Below, piece after piece: positions 1 to 7,308 of a stretch of DNA of 14,347 nucleotides (positions are counted from its first letter, which is position 1; the number at the start of each line of letters is the position of its first letter). The DNA comes from an uncultured Oscillospiraceae bacterium (GTDB taxonomy: Bacteria; Bacillota; Clostridia; Oscillospirales; Oscillospiraceae): NCBI GenBank assembly GCA_900757655.1, contig CAAEOT010000019.1, forward strand, positions 1 to 14,347, read 5' to 3'. Under the pieces are notes generated by a model. The model did no database searches. It had not been told where the DNA came from and saw only the letters and a program-made list of their open reading frames with translations. The translations under genes were made by a program, and so were the position numbers.

Positions 1-3000
1 CGTCTCGCCGCAGCGGGTGCAGGTGAAGGTCTTCACACCGGTCTCGGTTTCCGTCGGCTCCTTCGTCACTTTGCCGTTGTCCCATGCGTGACCGAGCGCA
101 TCCACGTAAGTGTCCACATAGCTGTCGCCGCAGGCGCAGGTGTGCGTCGTGTAGCCCTTTTCGGTGCAGGTCGGCGCGGTCACGATGTCTTTGTAGCTAT
201 GTTTATGCGGCGTCTCTCCTTCCTTCTGTCCGCAGCGTGTACACGTCCCGTTCAGGTAGTCATGTCCGAGCTCGGCAAGCGTTTTCTGAACATAACTGTC
301 GCCACAGAAACTACAGGTCATGATAATATAGCCAGGCCTTTCACACTCAGCGGCAATGGTTGTCTGCTCATAATTGTGCTGGCAGGCATTCGCCTTCTCC
401 TTTCGGATCACGACAAAATCCGCATCATTCGCGCCGTTATCGTCCGCCGCCTTACCGTCAAGTGTGATATAGAACAGATCACCGTCTGTACCGTCCGTTT
501 CAAAGGAAACATGCTGCAGCCCCAACGTACCCAAGGTATCCAGAGCCACGCTGTCGACCACATCGCCGTCTACTGCACCCTTGCGCAGGGAAACCGTCAC
601 ATCCTTCGACGTGCTGTAGCCACGGTTGATAATATCCGCATAAACCATGACCTTGCCGTTCTCATTCAGTCCCCAGGAAATATGTTCAATGGTCAGATCG
701 TTCTGGTGTAATGTAATCGTTGCGCTGTCACCCTGTGTGCTGTCATTCTCCGCATCCGCCGGAATGACTTTCACAGTCAGTGCCTTATCCTGCTCCGCCT
801 TGTCAAACGCCGGTGTCGCAGTCATCGTTGTGGTTGCGCCGGCCTGCAGCGCGCCATCAAATGTCTGCTCATACAGCAGCTTGCTGCCATCGTAAAACTG
901 CACCTTCACACCGTTGGCGGCCGCCTGTCCCGCATTCGTGACCGTCAGCGTAACAGGCAGGTCTTCCCCTGCGAGGTAATTGCCGCCATCATAATATGTA
1001 TCCGTGATTTTGAGCTGGCAGCCGGGTGCGATCTCCAGTAGCTGAAGCGACGACTCGCCATACGGATTCTCATCCGAGCTGGTTCCGGTAATCTGCTGAC
1101 GATTGGCCATGATCTCCAGCTTGCCGTCTTTTGCAACACCCGCAGAGAACGAAGTAACAAAATCGCTGCCGTCCGTCAGCGCGACCGGCTGGCCCCATTC
1201 CCCGCTGTCACTGTCGTAGAAAATGCCGTACAGCGATGCATACAGGCCGCTGTTCTGCGTAAACAGCACAGCCTTCACACCGTTTTCATCCACGATCCGA
1301 TAACGATCCGTCATCAACCCGTGGTCTGCGCTGACAACTGTCTTGCCTTCCGCCATAAGCGCACCGTTGCTGAACCAGTAGAGCGTCCCGTTCCGGTACA
1401 CAACGCCGGAGTCGACCGAGCCGTTGTCCGTCAGCGCCGTACCGTTTCGGTACACTTCCATGTCATCGATCGTTTTGGGGTCACCATCCACGTCCACGCT
1501 GTAGGCGATCTGCAGCGTGCCGCTTTCGTCATAGGCAGCCGCCAGCGAGTCGATCGAATTCAGGCCGCTGTAGCTGGTTTCTGCTGCGCTCCAGCTGCCG
1601 TTGCTGTAAGTGCTGGTGCAAATGGCGTTGGCGCTGTTCTGGCCAAAGACGTCGCCCTCCGTGTTTGTGACCCAGACAGCGGTCAGGTGTTCGGCATCAC
1701 CGCATATGGTCGGCAGCATACTGACCGCTCCGCTCGCAGCCGCCACGGTCTGCACAGAAAATGTTTTCTGCGCAGCGTCGAATGATGCCGCACTCAGACC
1801 CATTTTCTGCGAAAGCTCGTCGAGGGTAATGTCATCCGAGACGGATTCACCGGCGTCCTGCCAGAGCACGTAGGCGCTGCCGTTGATCTTCTGCAGCGTG
1901 AACGCACCATCCAGAGTGCCGTCCTGCTCCAGGATCGCCGGGGCGCTCCACTTACTGCCGTCATAATACGAATAATAGAGGGCCAGTGCGTTCAGGCCGC
2001 TGTATTTGCTGTCATACCCTTTCCAGACGGCCAGCATCGTCCCGTCGTCCCACGTCACCAGTTCCGGCTGCGCCTGCTCGTAAGCATTGCTGAGGAACAC
2101 CGGGTTTTCGGTCTCGCTCAAAAATTCTGCAGGGGCAAACAGCCGCTTGAACAGTCCCGGCTTTTTCGCGCCGAAGAACTCAGAGCCCTTTTCCAGATAG
2201 CTCAGATCCGGCGCGGTGTAATTCGCCGCATTATAGATCTGATCAATGAAGTTTGGCTGACCATCCGCCGACATCAGATCTGCGCTGTCGGCCGGGTCCG
2301 GGTACTGCCAGATCAGCTTTTCGACCCACGGATCAAAGGGATGTTTGTAAGTAAGGCAGCACAACGTAACCTTCAAATATCCGGCCAAGCTAAACTTCGC
2401 GTCCGCAGACGTCATCTGATTCGCAGCGTCAAAGTTCATTGTCGGGCTCAGCTTGCCCTCCGCGCCACCGCCAAATGTGAACATTTTCTTCACTCCGGCG
2501 CCCGCGCCGATATCCAGAGTGATGTCCCCCTTCAGCGTGCCGTTCGGCATAAACTTTTTCGCATCCGCATTCATGAGGAGATTCAGCTGTGCCTGGAAAT
2601 CCGCCGTGAAGCCGACCTCTGCATAGCACGGCACCGGGCCGATCGCAAACGGATAACTGTAATCCACGCCAACATTTGCGCCCAGCGTGATGCCGCCGTC
2701 TGTCCAGTGAATTTTGGCGTCATCATCATACCAGCCTTCGGCAAAGCCCATGACCGTAAAGCCGGCATCAAAGCCCCACGAGCCGCTGACCGTTGCCGCC
2801 TTGCCTCCTAATTCCTTTTGCGCGTCCAGCATGGTCTTGCATTTCTTGGCTGCGGTTTTCGCCTTGGCCATATTGTCGCGCAGCTTCTTGGCGCTGTTGG
2901 CAAAGGACTTGACCCCGTCCTCATCGGCGGCGACCTGATAGCCGATCGCAACGTAGACCTTTCCCTTATCAACGACCGCCTTGACCGGCACCTCGCTGTA

Positions 3001-5034
3001 CAGGCCGAGCTTCAGGGAATCGCCGCCGATGACCGGAATGCTGTCTGGCAGCGTGAACTTCAGCGAATCGCCGAAATCGATCTTTGCCCCGTCGAGCGCC
3101 GCCGTTGCCGCAGAGCCGGACTCCAGCTTCAGTTTTTTGACCGTCGTATGATTCTTCTGATCCGTCGCCGCAATGTAGAGATCCTTCGAGAGATCGAACC
3201 GGTCGCTCAGGACAAGGCTGCTCGCACCCGCCGTGATGTCATAGCTCTTGTCGCCCTGATACAGGATCACCCGCTTGGCAGAGCTGCTGCCCCAGCTGAT
3301 CTCCGCCTCCACCTTGTAGCGCTTCGACTGGACCAGGTTCATGGGATAGCGCGTGTTCATGACGTCGTTGACATCGTTGAGCCACACGGCATTGATCACC
3401 GGGTAGTCCGATGCCTTTTGCAGATACACATCCGCTGACACGTTCAGCGCCGCCGCCGAAAGCGTCCGGTCCACATAGCCGTCCTTGTGGAAGGTGACGC
3501 TGCTGCCGTCGTTCTGGAGCGTGACCTTGCCGTCCGCGCCGGTCGTCCGCTTGTCCGCACCGCCGGACGCTTCCACGCCCGGCAGCGCCTGATAGTTCGT
3601 TTCGATGGTTGCGCTGTCGTTTTTGTTTCCGTAAACCGTCAGCGCGCGCTCCTGTGCGTCCGCGCCGTAGATGGAGGAATAGGCCCCCGGGTCAACGGAA
3701 TAATAGTGGATGTTGGCGGTCAAAAGGTCATCATTTCTATAGGAAGAAATAGAGACCGCTTTCCATTGCGCCTCGCTCCCGGCATAGTACACATCGGTCA
3801 GAGATGTGCAGTCACCGAAAGCGGAACCACCAATGCTCGTTACGCTGCTCGGGATCGTCACACTTTTCAGAGAAGTGCAATCTGCGAAAACAGCCGCGCC
3901 AATGCTCGTAACGCCGCCCGGAATCGTCACACTTGTCAGAGATTCGCAGTCCCAGAAAGCATCAGCTCCAATGCTCGTCACGCCGTCCGGGATTGTCATG
4001 CTTGCCAAAGAGGTGCAGTGAGCAAAACAAAGATCACCAATACTCGCTACGCTGTTTGGAATCGTCACGCTTGTTAGAGATGAGCAATCACAGAAAGCAT
4101 AATCGCCAATGCTCGTCACGCTGTCCGGGATCGTCACGCTTGTCAGAGATGAGCAGCTATCGAAAACAAAATCACCAATGCTCGTCACGCTGTTCGGAAT
4201 TGTCACGCTTGTCAGAGATGTGCAGTCACGGAAAGCGAACTCACCAATGCTTGTCACACTATCCGGAATCGTATATTCTCTAAAAGCACCCGGACATTGC
4301 ACCAAAGTTATCTTATCTTTGTTGAACAGAACACCGGACGCATCGTTGGCGTAATGACTGTTGCCCTCAGCGACCCATATACCGGTCAAGGATGTACACG
4401 AAGCGAAAGCGCAATTTCCAATGCTCGTCACGCTGTCCGGGATCGTCACGCTGGTCAGAGATGTGCAATCATAGAAAGCATACTCACCAATGCTCGTCAC
4501 GCTGTTTGGAATTGTAACGCTTGTCAGTGAACGGCAGTCAACAAAAGCATGATTACCAATGCTCGTCACGCTGTCCGGGATCGTCACGCTGGTCAGAGAT
4601 GTGCAGTCATCGAAAGCCCCACCACCAATGCTCGTCACGCTGTCCGGGATCGTCACGCTGGTCAGAGATGTGCAGTCATCGAAAGCCAAAACGCCAATGC
4701 TCATCACGCTGTCCGGGATCGTCACGCTGGTCAGAGATGTGCAATTAGAGAAAGCCTGCTGTCCAATGCTCGTCACGCCATCAGCAATCACAGCTGACTT
4801 TACCCGGCTTCTACTGCCATACCACGGCGCACTAGGAAAACCATAGTCATACATATCCCCGCTGCCGCTAATCGTCAGCAAACCCTCGCTGTCGAGCGTC
4901 CAGGTCAGGTTGCTGCCGTCGCCCTCTGCACCGCAGGTACCGCTTTTCACAATTTCCGCCGCCAGCGCCGTGGCCGGCAGGAGCGACGCGATCATCAGCA
5001 CCGCGAGCACGAAGCTCAAAAGTCGTTTTCTCAT
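1..5034 (-). CDS. Giant secreted BspA-like leucine-rich-repeat protein (3' end outside window)
   Basis: All 1678 codons from ATG 5034 to base 1 are open, so only the C-terminus is missing. GGAGG at 5041-5045 lies 6 bases before the start. Residues 1-25 are a Sec signal peptide (MRKRLLSFVL..., cleavage after ALA). An SGTCG...LTWTLDSEG...LTISGSG lead-in follows, then 13 LRR_5 units (about 86-418), the sixth carrying the usual NSHYANDASGVLFNKDK insert. About 445-530 resembles a carboxypeptidase-regulatory fold (TTGADGKVTL, HKDGYVDRTL). About 652-911 is a glycine-rich beta region with a lysine-rich helix (709-743) that I do not recognise. About 975-1335 carries propeller-like strands (W1029, W1148, W1280). 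CARDB-like domains lie at about 1339-1445 and 1446-1530, and CxxC modules at 1551-1678. Family knowledge suggests a cell-surface adhesin or binding protein; ligand and wall anchor are unknown. It appears to be monocistronic at its 5' end. Confidence 0.9.
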   Translation of the reverse strand, partial: MRKRLLSFVLAVLMIASLLPATALAAEIVKSGTCGAEGDGSNLTWTLDSEGLLTISGSGDMYDYGFPSAPWYGSRSRVKSAVIADGVTSIGQQAFSNCTSLTSVTIPDSVMSIGVLAFDDCTSLTSVTIPDSVTSIGGGAFDDCTSLTSVTIPDSVTSIGNHAFVDCRSLTSVTIPNSVTSIGEYAFYDCTSLTSVTIPDSVTSIGNCAFASCTSLTGIWVAEGNSHYANDASGVLFNKDKITLVQCPGAFREYTIPDSVTSIGEFAFRDCTSLTSVTIPNSVTSIGDFVFDSCSSLTSVTIPDSVTSIGDYAFCDCSSLTSVTIPNSVASIGDLCFAHCTSLASMTIPDGVTSIGADAFWDCESLTSVTIPGGVTSIGAAVFADCTSLKSVTIPSSVTSIGGSAFGDCTSLTDVYYAGSEAQWKAVSISSYRNDDLLTANIHYYSVDPGAYSSIYGADAQERALTVYGNKNDSATIETNYQALPGVEASGGADKRTTGADGKVTLQNDGSSVTFHKDGYVDRTLSAAALNVSADVYLQKASDYPVINAVWLNDVNDVMNTRYPMNLVQSKRYKVEAEISWGSSSAKRVILYQGDKSYDITAGASSLVLSDRFDLSKDLYIAATDQKNHTTVKKLKLESGSAATAALDGAKIDFGDSLKFTLPDSIPVIGGDSLKLGLYSEVPVKAVVDKGKVYVAIGYQVAADEDGVKSFANSAKKLRDNMAKAKTAAKKCKTMLDAQKELGGKAATVSGSWGFDAGFTVMGFAEGWYDDDAKIHWTDGGITLGANVGVDYSYPFAIGPVPCYAEVGFTADFQAQLNLLMNADAKKFMPNGTLKGDITLDIGAGAGVKKMFTFGGGAEGKLSPTMNFDAANQMTSADAKFSLAGYLKVTLCCLTYKHPFDPWVEKLIWQYPDPADSADLMSADGQPNFIDQIYNAANYTAPDLSYLEKGSEFFGAKKPGLFKRLFAPAEFLSETENPVFLSNAYEQAQPELVTWDDGTMLAVWKGYDSKYSGLNALALYYSYYDGSKWSAPAILEQDGTLDGAFTLQKINGSAYVLWQDAGESVSDDITLDELSQKMGLSAASFDAAQKTFSVQTVAAASGAVSMLPTICGDAEHLTAVWVTNTEGDVFGQNSANAICTSTYSNGSWSAAETSYSGLNSIDSLAAAYDESGTLQIAYSVDVDGDPKTIDDMEVYRNGTALTDNGSVDSGVVYRNGTLYWFSNGALMAEGKTVVSADHGLMTDRYRIVDENGVKAVLFTQNSGLYASLYGIFYDSDSGEWGQPVALTDGSDFVTSFSAGVAKDGKLEIMANRQQITGTSSDENPYGESSLQLLEIAPGCQLKITDTYYDGGNYLAGEDLPVTLTVTNAGQAAANGVKVQFYDGSKLLYEQTFDGALQAGATTTMTATPAFDKAEQDKALTVKVIPADAENDSTQGDSATITLHQNDLTIEHISWGLNENGKVMVYADIINRGYSTSKDVTVSLRKGAVDGDVVDSVALDTLGTLGLQHVSFETDGTDGDLFYITLDGKAADDNGANDADFVVIRKEKANACQHNYEQTTIAAECERPGYIIMTCSFCGDSYVQKTLAELGHDYLNGTCTRCGQKEGETPHKHSYKDIVTAPTCTEKGYTTHTCACGDSYVDTYVDALGHAWDNGKVTKEPTETETGVKTFTCTRCGET
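3781..4779 (-). repeat. Thirteen coding LRR_5 repeats, 69-bp period
   Basis: The unit encodes VTSIGxxAFxxCTSLTSVTIPDS (split here as 23 residues, 69 bp). Twelve units are canonical and one (about 4230-4440) carries the longer non-canonical insert. Variation is concentrated at the two positions after SIG and the two before the conserved Cys, which is the variable face expected in LRR_5 solenoids. The second and third units, about 4560-4700, are almost identical at the DNA level, while downstream units have diverged codons. These are tandem protein-coding repeats, not a CRISPR array. Confidence 0.9.
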
Positions 5035-5162
5035 GTGTTTCCTCCCTGTTCGTTTTTTCTCCTGTCTCTTGTCTACTGCCCTGCCGACACCGTGAACGTA
5101 AAAGCGACGTGTGCGACCGCGCACCTAACACACCCAGTTTGTCGGTAAGACAAAGTAAGTTA

Positions 5163-5190
5163 ATTATAACATTTTTTATCAGTCATGCAA
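5163..5190 (-). promoter_or_regulatory. Probable sigma-A promoter of the LRR protein gene (extended -10)
   Basis: On the minus strand a perfect TATAAT (5168-5163) is preceded by TGT, giving an extended -10 (TGnTATAAT). A poor -35, TTGCAT (5190-5185), is spaced 16 bases away. The block is AT-rich in an otherwise GC-rich window. The predicted start is near 5156, leaving a leader of about 120 bases. A TTTGTC-GGTAA-GACAAA inverted repeat (5138-5154) sits just downstream of the predicted start and could be an operator or a 5' hairpin. Confidence 0.55.
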
Positions 5191-5349
5191 TACGATCTGC
5201 ATTTTTGGTACACTTTTCTGCAGAATTTGCACGTTTGTTCGCGCATTTATCCGCTTGACAGGCCAAAAACAGGATCGGCTATCTCGTGGTCACCTTCGGC
5301 AAAAGTCGAAACACACGCTCCATTTTGGCTGTACCCTAGAGCTCGGGAA

Positions 5350-5413
5350 TGGTCAAGTTAACAATTGGACAATATAATGTATGAAAGAGTACAAAGAGTA
5401 CATTATATTGGAC
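5350..5413 (+). promoter_or_regulatory. Promoter and inverted-repeat operator of the small HTH gene
   Basis: A perfect -10 TATAAT (5373-5378) lies 17 bases after a 4/6 -35 TGGTCA (5350-5355). The -10 is inside the left arm of a perfect 12-bp inverted repeat, CAATATAATGTA (5370-5381) and TACATTATATTG (5399-5410). Between the arms are two abutting copies of AAAGAGTAC (5384-5392 and 5393-5401). ATTGGAC also occurs at 5364-5370 and again at 5407-5413. Because the predicted transcript starts near 5385, after the left arm, this is better read as a DNA operator than an RNA hairpin. Autoregulation by the downstream HTH protein is the natural inference. Confidence 0.6.
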
Positions 5414-5430
5414 AGTGAGGAGGCATGGGC

Positions 5431-5645
5431 ATGATCACCTACGCCCCGCTATGGGAGACGATGAAGCAGTGGCGTATCACGACCTACGCTCTGATCAAAA
5501 ACTACGCGTTCAGCCGCGGCACACTGGACTCTCTCAAGCACAACCGCAATATTACCACCGCAACACTCAATGATCTCTGCCGCATTCTCTTCTGCGCGTG
5601 GAGGATGTGCTGCTCTATATTCCGGATGAAGCTGAAGAGTCCTAA
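5431..5645 (+). pseudogene. Small Cro/CI-type (XRE) helix-turn-helix regulator, frameshifted
   Basis: The ATG at 5431 is preferred over 5425 because GAGGAGG (5417-5423) lies 7 bases before 5431 but only 1 base before 5425. The product begins MITYAPLWETMKQW and contains SRGTLDSLKHNRNITTATLN plus DLCRIL, the pattern of the short XRE/HTH_26 family (about 70 residues): helix, recognition helix, then DLCxIL. After TGC at 5593-5595 the frame is lost. One missing base there would restore RVEDVLLYIPDEAEES and a stop at 5643-5645, the usual C-terminus. As written, the frame instead reads on through the terminator hairpin to 5685. Tryptophan in MKQW and alanine in NYAF replace residues usually glycine-like in this family. 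Either a pseudogene or a sequencing error; the first 55 residues still hold the whole HTH. Confidence 0.75.
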
Positions 5646-5647
5646 CC

Positions 5648-5683
5648 GCCCATTTCCGATTGGGAAATGGGCAGTTTCCCTTT
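5648..5683 (+). terminator. Intrinsic terminator of the HTH gene
   Basis: GCCCATTTCC (5648-5657), loop GATTG, GGAAATGGGC (5663-5672): a perfect 10-bp stem followed by AGTTTCCCTTT. It begins two bases after the restored stop codon of the HTH gene, which supports that stop as the original end. The T tract is modest. Confidence 0.65.
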
Positions 5684-5705
5684 AAATGATAGCATCTAAA
5701 TGACA

Positions 5706-5735
5706 GCACCCCCGCTCCAATCGGAGCGGGGGTGC
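5706..5735 (-). terminator. Hairpin ending the spoIIIA operon
   Basis: A perfect 13-bp stem, GCACCCCCGCTCC (5706-5718) and GGAGCGGGGGTGC (5723-5735), has a 4-base loop. It lies 16 bases past the spoIIIAH stop and between convergent genes, so it may stop transcription from both sides. The T tracts on either side are weak (GTTCTTTC on plus, TGTCATTTAG on minus), so it may need help or may act mainly as an mRNA 3' stabiliser. Confidence 0.6.
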
Positions 5736-5751
5736 GTTCTTTCATGGTCAT

Positions 5752-6315
5752 TCACTGTGCGTTCTGCGCGTCGGCCTTGACCTCGATGACTTTGATCTGC
5801 GGTGCGGTGTAGTCCGTCTCTTTGACGATCGTATCCGTGATCGTGGCGACCTGCGCCGTGCTCAGCCCATCGGCTGGTGCGGGTACAGCGACCGTGATGC
5901 CCTCATCCGTGATGTAGACCACGCACTCGGAAAAATCCTTGGCAAGCAGGAGATTTTCAATCTGCGTTTCCGTCATGGAGTCACTCGCCATGGCGGAGAT
6001 GGCGCTCATGGCGCTGTCGATCGTCGCCTGCGAAGCGCCCTCGGCCGTCGAGGCCGATTTGAACAGCGACAGCGCCTCGTCGCGCGACTGCTGGCGCGTC
6101 AGGCGCGCTTTGGCAAAGTAATCATCGGATGCCGACGCCGACGCTGCGGCCGCTTCCTCCTCTGCCTTGACCGCTGCTGTGGCGGCGTCCTCGGCAGCGG
6201 CCATTTCCGCGTCCGCTTTTCCCCACTGGGTGTTGTACGACCAGTTAAAGTAGATCGCGGCGCAGACAAACAGCAGCACCACAATAATCGCAATGTTTCG
6301 TTTGGTTTTTTTCAT
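5752..6315 (-). CDS. spoIIIAH: Stage III sporulation protein AH (SpoIIIAH-like)
   Basis: 187 residues. Residues 7-25 are a single N-terminal membrane helix (NIAIIVVLLFVCAAIYFNW). An alanine/glutamate-rich linker (35-66), the DYFAKARLTRQQSRDEAL segment (65-82) typical of the family, and a C-terminal domain of the YscJ/FliF ring-building type follow. In B. subtilis SpoIIIAH (218 residues) sits in the mother-cell outer forespore membrane and pairs through the intermembrane space with forespore SpoIIQ, forming the feeding-tube channel needed for late sigma-G activity and engulfment. RBS GGGAGGG lies a few bases before the ATG; the gap to spoIIIAG is 13 bases. It is the last gene of the operon and shorter than the B. 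subtilis protein. Confidence 0.93.
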   Translation of the reverse strand: MKKTKRNIAIIVVLLFVCAAIYFNWSYNTQWGKADAEMAAAEDAATAAVKAEEEAAAASASASDDYFAKARLTRQQSRDEALSLFKSASTAEGASQATIDSAMSAISAMASDSMTETQIENLLLAKDFSECVVYITDEGITVAVPAPADGLSTAQVATITDTIVKETDYTAPQIKVIEVKADAQNAQ

Positions 6316-6328
6316 AGTCGCCCTCCCG

Positions 6329-6823
6329 TTATTTTGATTGCGAATCCGGCTGCTTTCTGAGCACGGTGATGTGATCCGTGCTCAGGCCGGTAAACTGTGC
6401 CACTGCCTGCGTGACGGCAAGCTGCACCTGCGGCGAGTCTGCCCCGTCGCAGACAACGACCGCGCCGAGGTACTGCGGACTGACCGTCCTGAGCTCCACT
6501 GCCTCCTGTGCCCCGCCGCCGGCGGAGATGATCGTTGGCTCTCCGGCGTCGTCCGTCGCCAGCTCCCGCTCGGCCGAGCAGCGGTAGGACAGCAGCACCT
6601 GCACTTGTCCGGCGCCGTTGATCTGCTGCAGGAGCTGCGTGAGGCGCTGCTCCTCCGCCTGGATGGTCTGCGTCTGGGTCTGCTCGGAAACGGTCGATGC
6701 CTGCGTCGTCTTGGCTTTTGCCTTGCTGCCGGTCGGCAGCAGGAGCAGGACCAGCCCCGCGAGCAGGATGATGAGAACGTATTTGTACTTGGCTGCGAAC
6801 GCGCTGAGTTTTCGTGTGTTCAT
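6329..6823 (-). CDS. spoIIIAG: Stage III sporulation protein AG
   Basis: 164 residues from ATG 6823. This start overlaps the spoIIIAF stop as ATGA and has GGAG 9 bases upstream. The earlier in-frame ATG at 6838 has AGGA only one base away and is less likely. One membrane helix lies at about 14-31 (YVLIILLAGLVLLLLP). A Gln/Thr-rich linker then leads to the ring-forming domain with LLQQINGAGQVQVLLSY and SPQYLGAVVVCDGADSPQVQ, both family hallmarks. B. subtilis SpoIIIAG (229 residues) forms a large ring in the intermembrane space of the SpoIIIA-SpoIIQ complex; this copy is about 65 residues shorter. The terminal FTGLSTDHITVLR motif is conserved. Confidence 0.92.
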   Translation of the reverse strand: MNTRKLSAFAAKYKYVLIILLAGLVLLLLPTGSKAKAKTTQASTVSEQTQTQTIQAEEQRLTQLLQQINGAGQVQVLLSYRCSAERELATDDAGEPTIISAGGGAQEAVELRTVSPQYLGAVVVCDGADSPQVQLAVTQAVAQFTGLSTDHITVLRKQPDSQSK

Positions 6824-7308
6824 GATGTGCTGCTCCATTCCTGCCGCGCGCGCGGAATCCCGAGGTCGGCCTCAATGATCTGCGCCAGGCGGCTGTTTTC
6901 TGCTGCCGGCCCGGATGTGATCAGACGGACGGACTGCGGATACCAATAACCGTCGGTGCTCCACCGCAGTGTGACCTGCGCATCGTCGAGCGCGGCGCCG
7001 CACTGCACGGCTTTGTCCAATATATATGTGCGCATTTCCGATTCTATGACCGTGCGCTGCAAACGCTCGCTGCTGTCGGACACCGCGCCGTCTGTTGACA
7101 CCGAGACATGATAGTCCTGCAGCGCAGCGGCATAGGCGTCATAATCAAACGTCACCAGCGGCGAGAACAGCAGGCACGTCAGGGCAACGCCGCTGACCAG
7201 CTTCGTAACGCGCCTCAGGCTCTCCGACGTCGGAAACAGCGACGCCAGCGCCGTCAGCAGCGCCACACCGGCCAGGCTGAGCAGCCAGGCACGTACAGAT
7301 TCCATCAT
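6820..7308 (-). CDS. spoIIIAF: Stage III sporulation protein AF
   Basis: 162 residues from ATG 7308, which overlaps the spoIIIAE TGA as ATGA. A second ATG follows directly at 7305. The frame is open further upstream to 7512, but that part lies inside spoIIIAE and has no family character. Two N-terminal membrane helices (about 5-24 and 35-53, the second containing LVSGVALTCLLFSPLV) precede a soluble domain that would sit between the forespore membranes. The domain ends in IIEADLGI near the C-terminus. B. subtilis SpoIIIAF is about 206 residues and belongs to the same ring-building group as AG and AH. The upstream RBS (GGCGGTGA) is weak, so translational coupling to spoIIIAE is likely. Confidence 0.88.
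   Translation of the reverse strand: MMESVRAWLLSLAGVALLTALASLFPTSESLRRVTKLVSGVALTCLLFSPLVTFDYDAYAAALQDYHVSVSTDGAVSDSSERLQRTVIESEMRTYILDKAVQCGAALDDAQVTLRWSTDGYWYPQSVRLITSGPAAENSRLAQIIEADLGIPRARQEWSSTS

Larger units (their letters stand above)
5035..5424. other. Intergenic region between the LRR gene and the HTH gene
   Basis: No intact gene is visible. The LRR leader occupies 5035-5160, with small hairpins at 5111-5124 (GTGCG-ACCG-CGCAC) and 5138-5154. 5191-5349 shows no clear signal apart from an isolated TTGACA at 5255-5260 without a good -10. The plus-strand frame from 5255 stays open for 40 codons to a TAA at 5375, and a second frame is also open across about 5280-5335, but neither has a convincing start or RBS. 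It may be a degraded coding remnant. 5350-5413 is the HTH promoter/operator. Confidence 0.5.

Noticed and set aside
3781..4779. CRISPR-like tandem repeats with about 69-bp period
   Set aside because: The repeats are in frame within an open 1678-codon gene, encode the LRR_5 consensus, and have no constant-length unique spacers.
88..4846. Several plus-strand open frames of 80-207 codons inside the LRR gene
   Set aside because: All are antisense to the LRR protein, are Arg/Cys/Ser-rich or repeat-derived, and lack ribosome binding sites.
5255..5283. TTGACA as a -35 of a plus-strand promoter
   Set aside because: No acceptable -10 lies 16-18 bases downstream (GCTATC only), and a better promoter lies just before the HTH gene.
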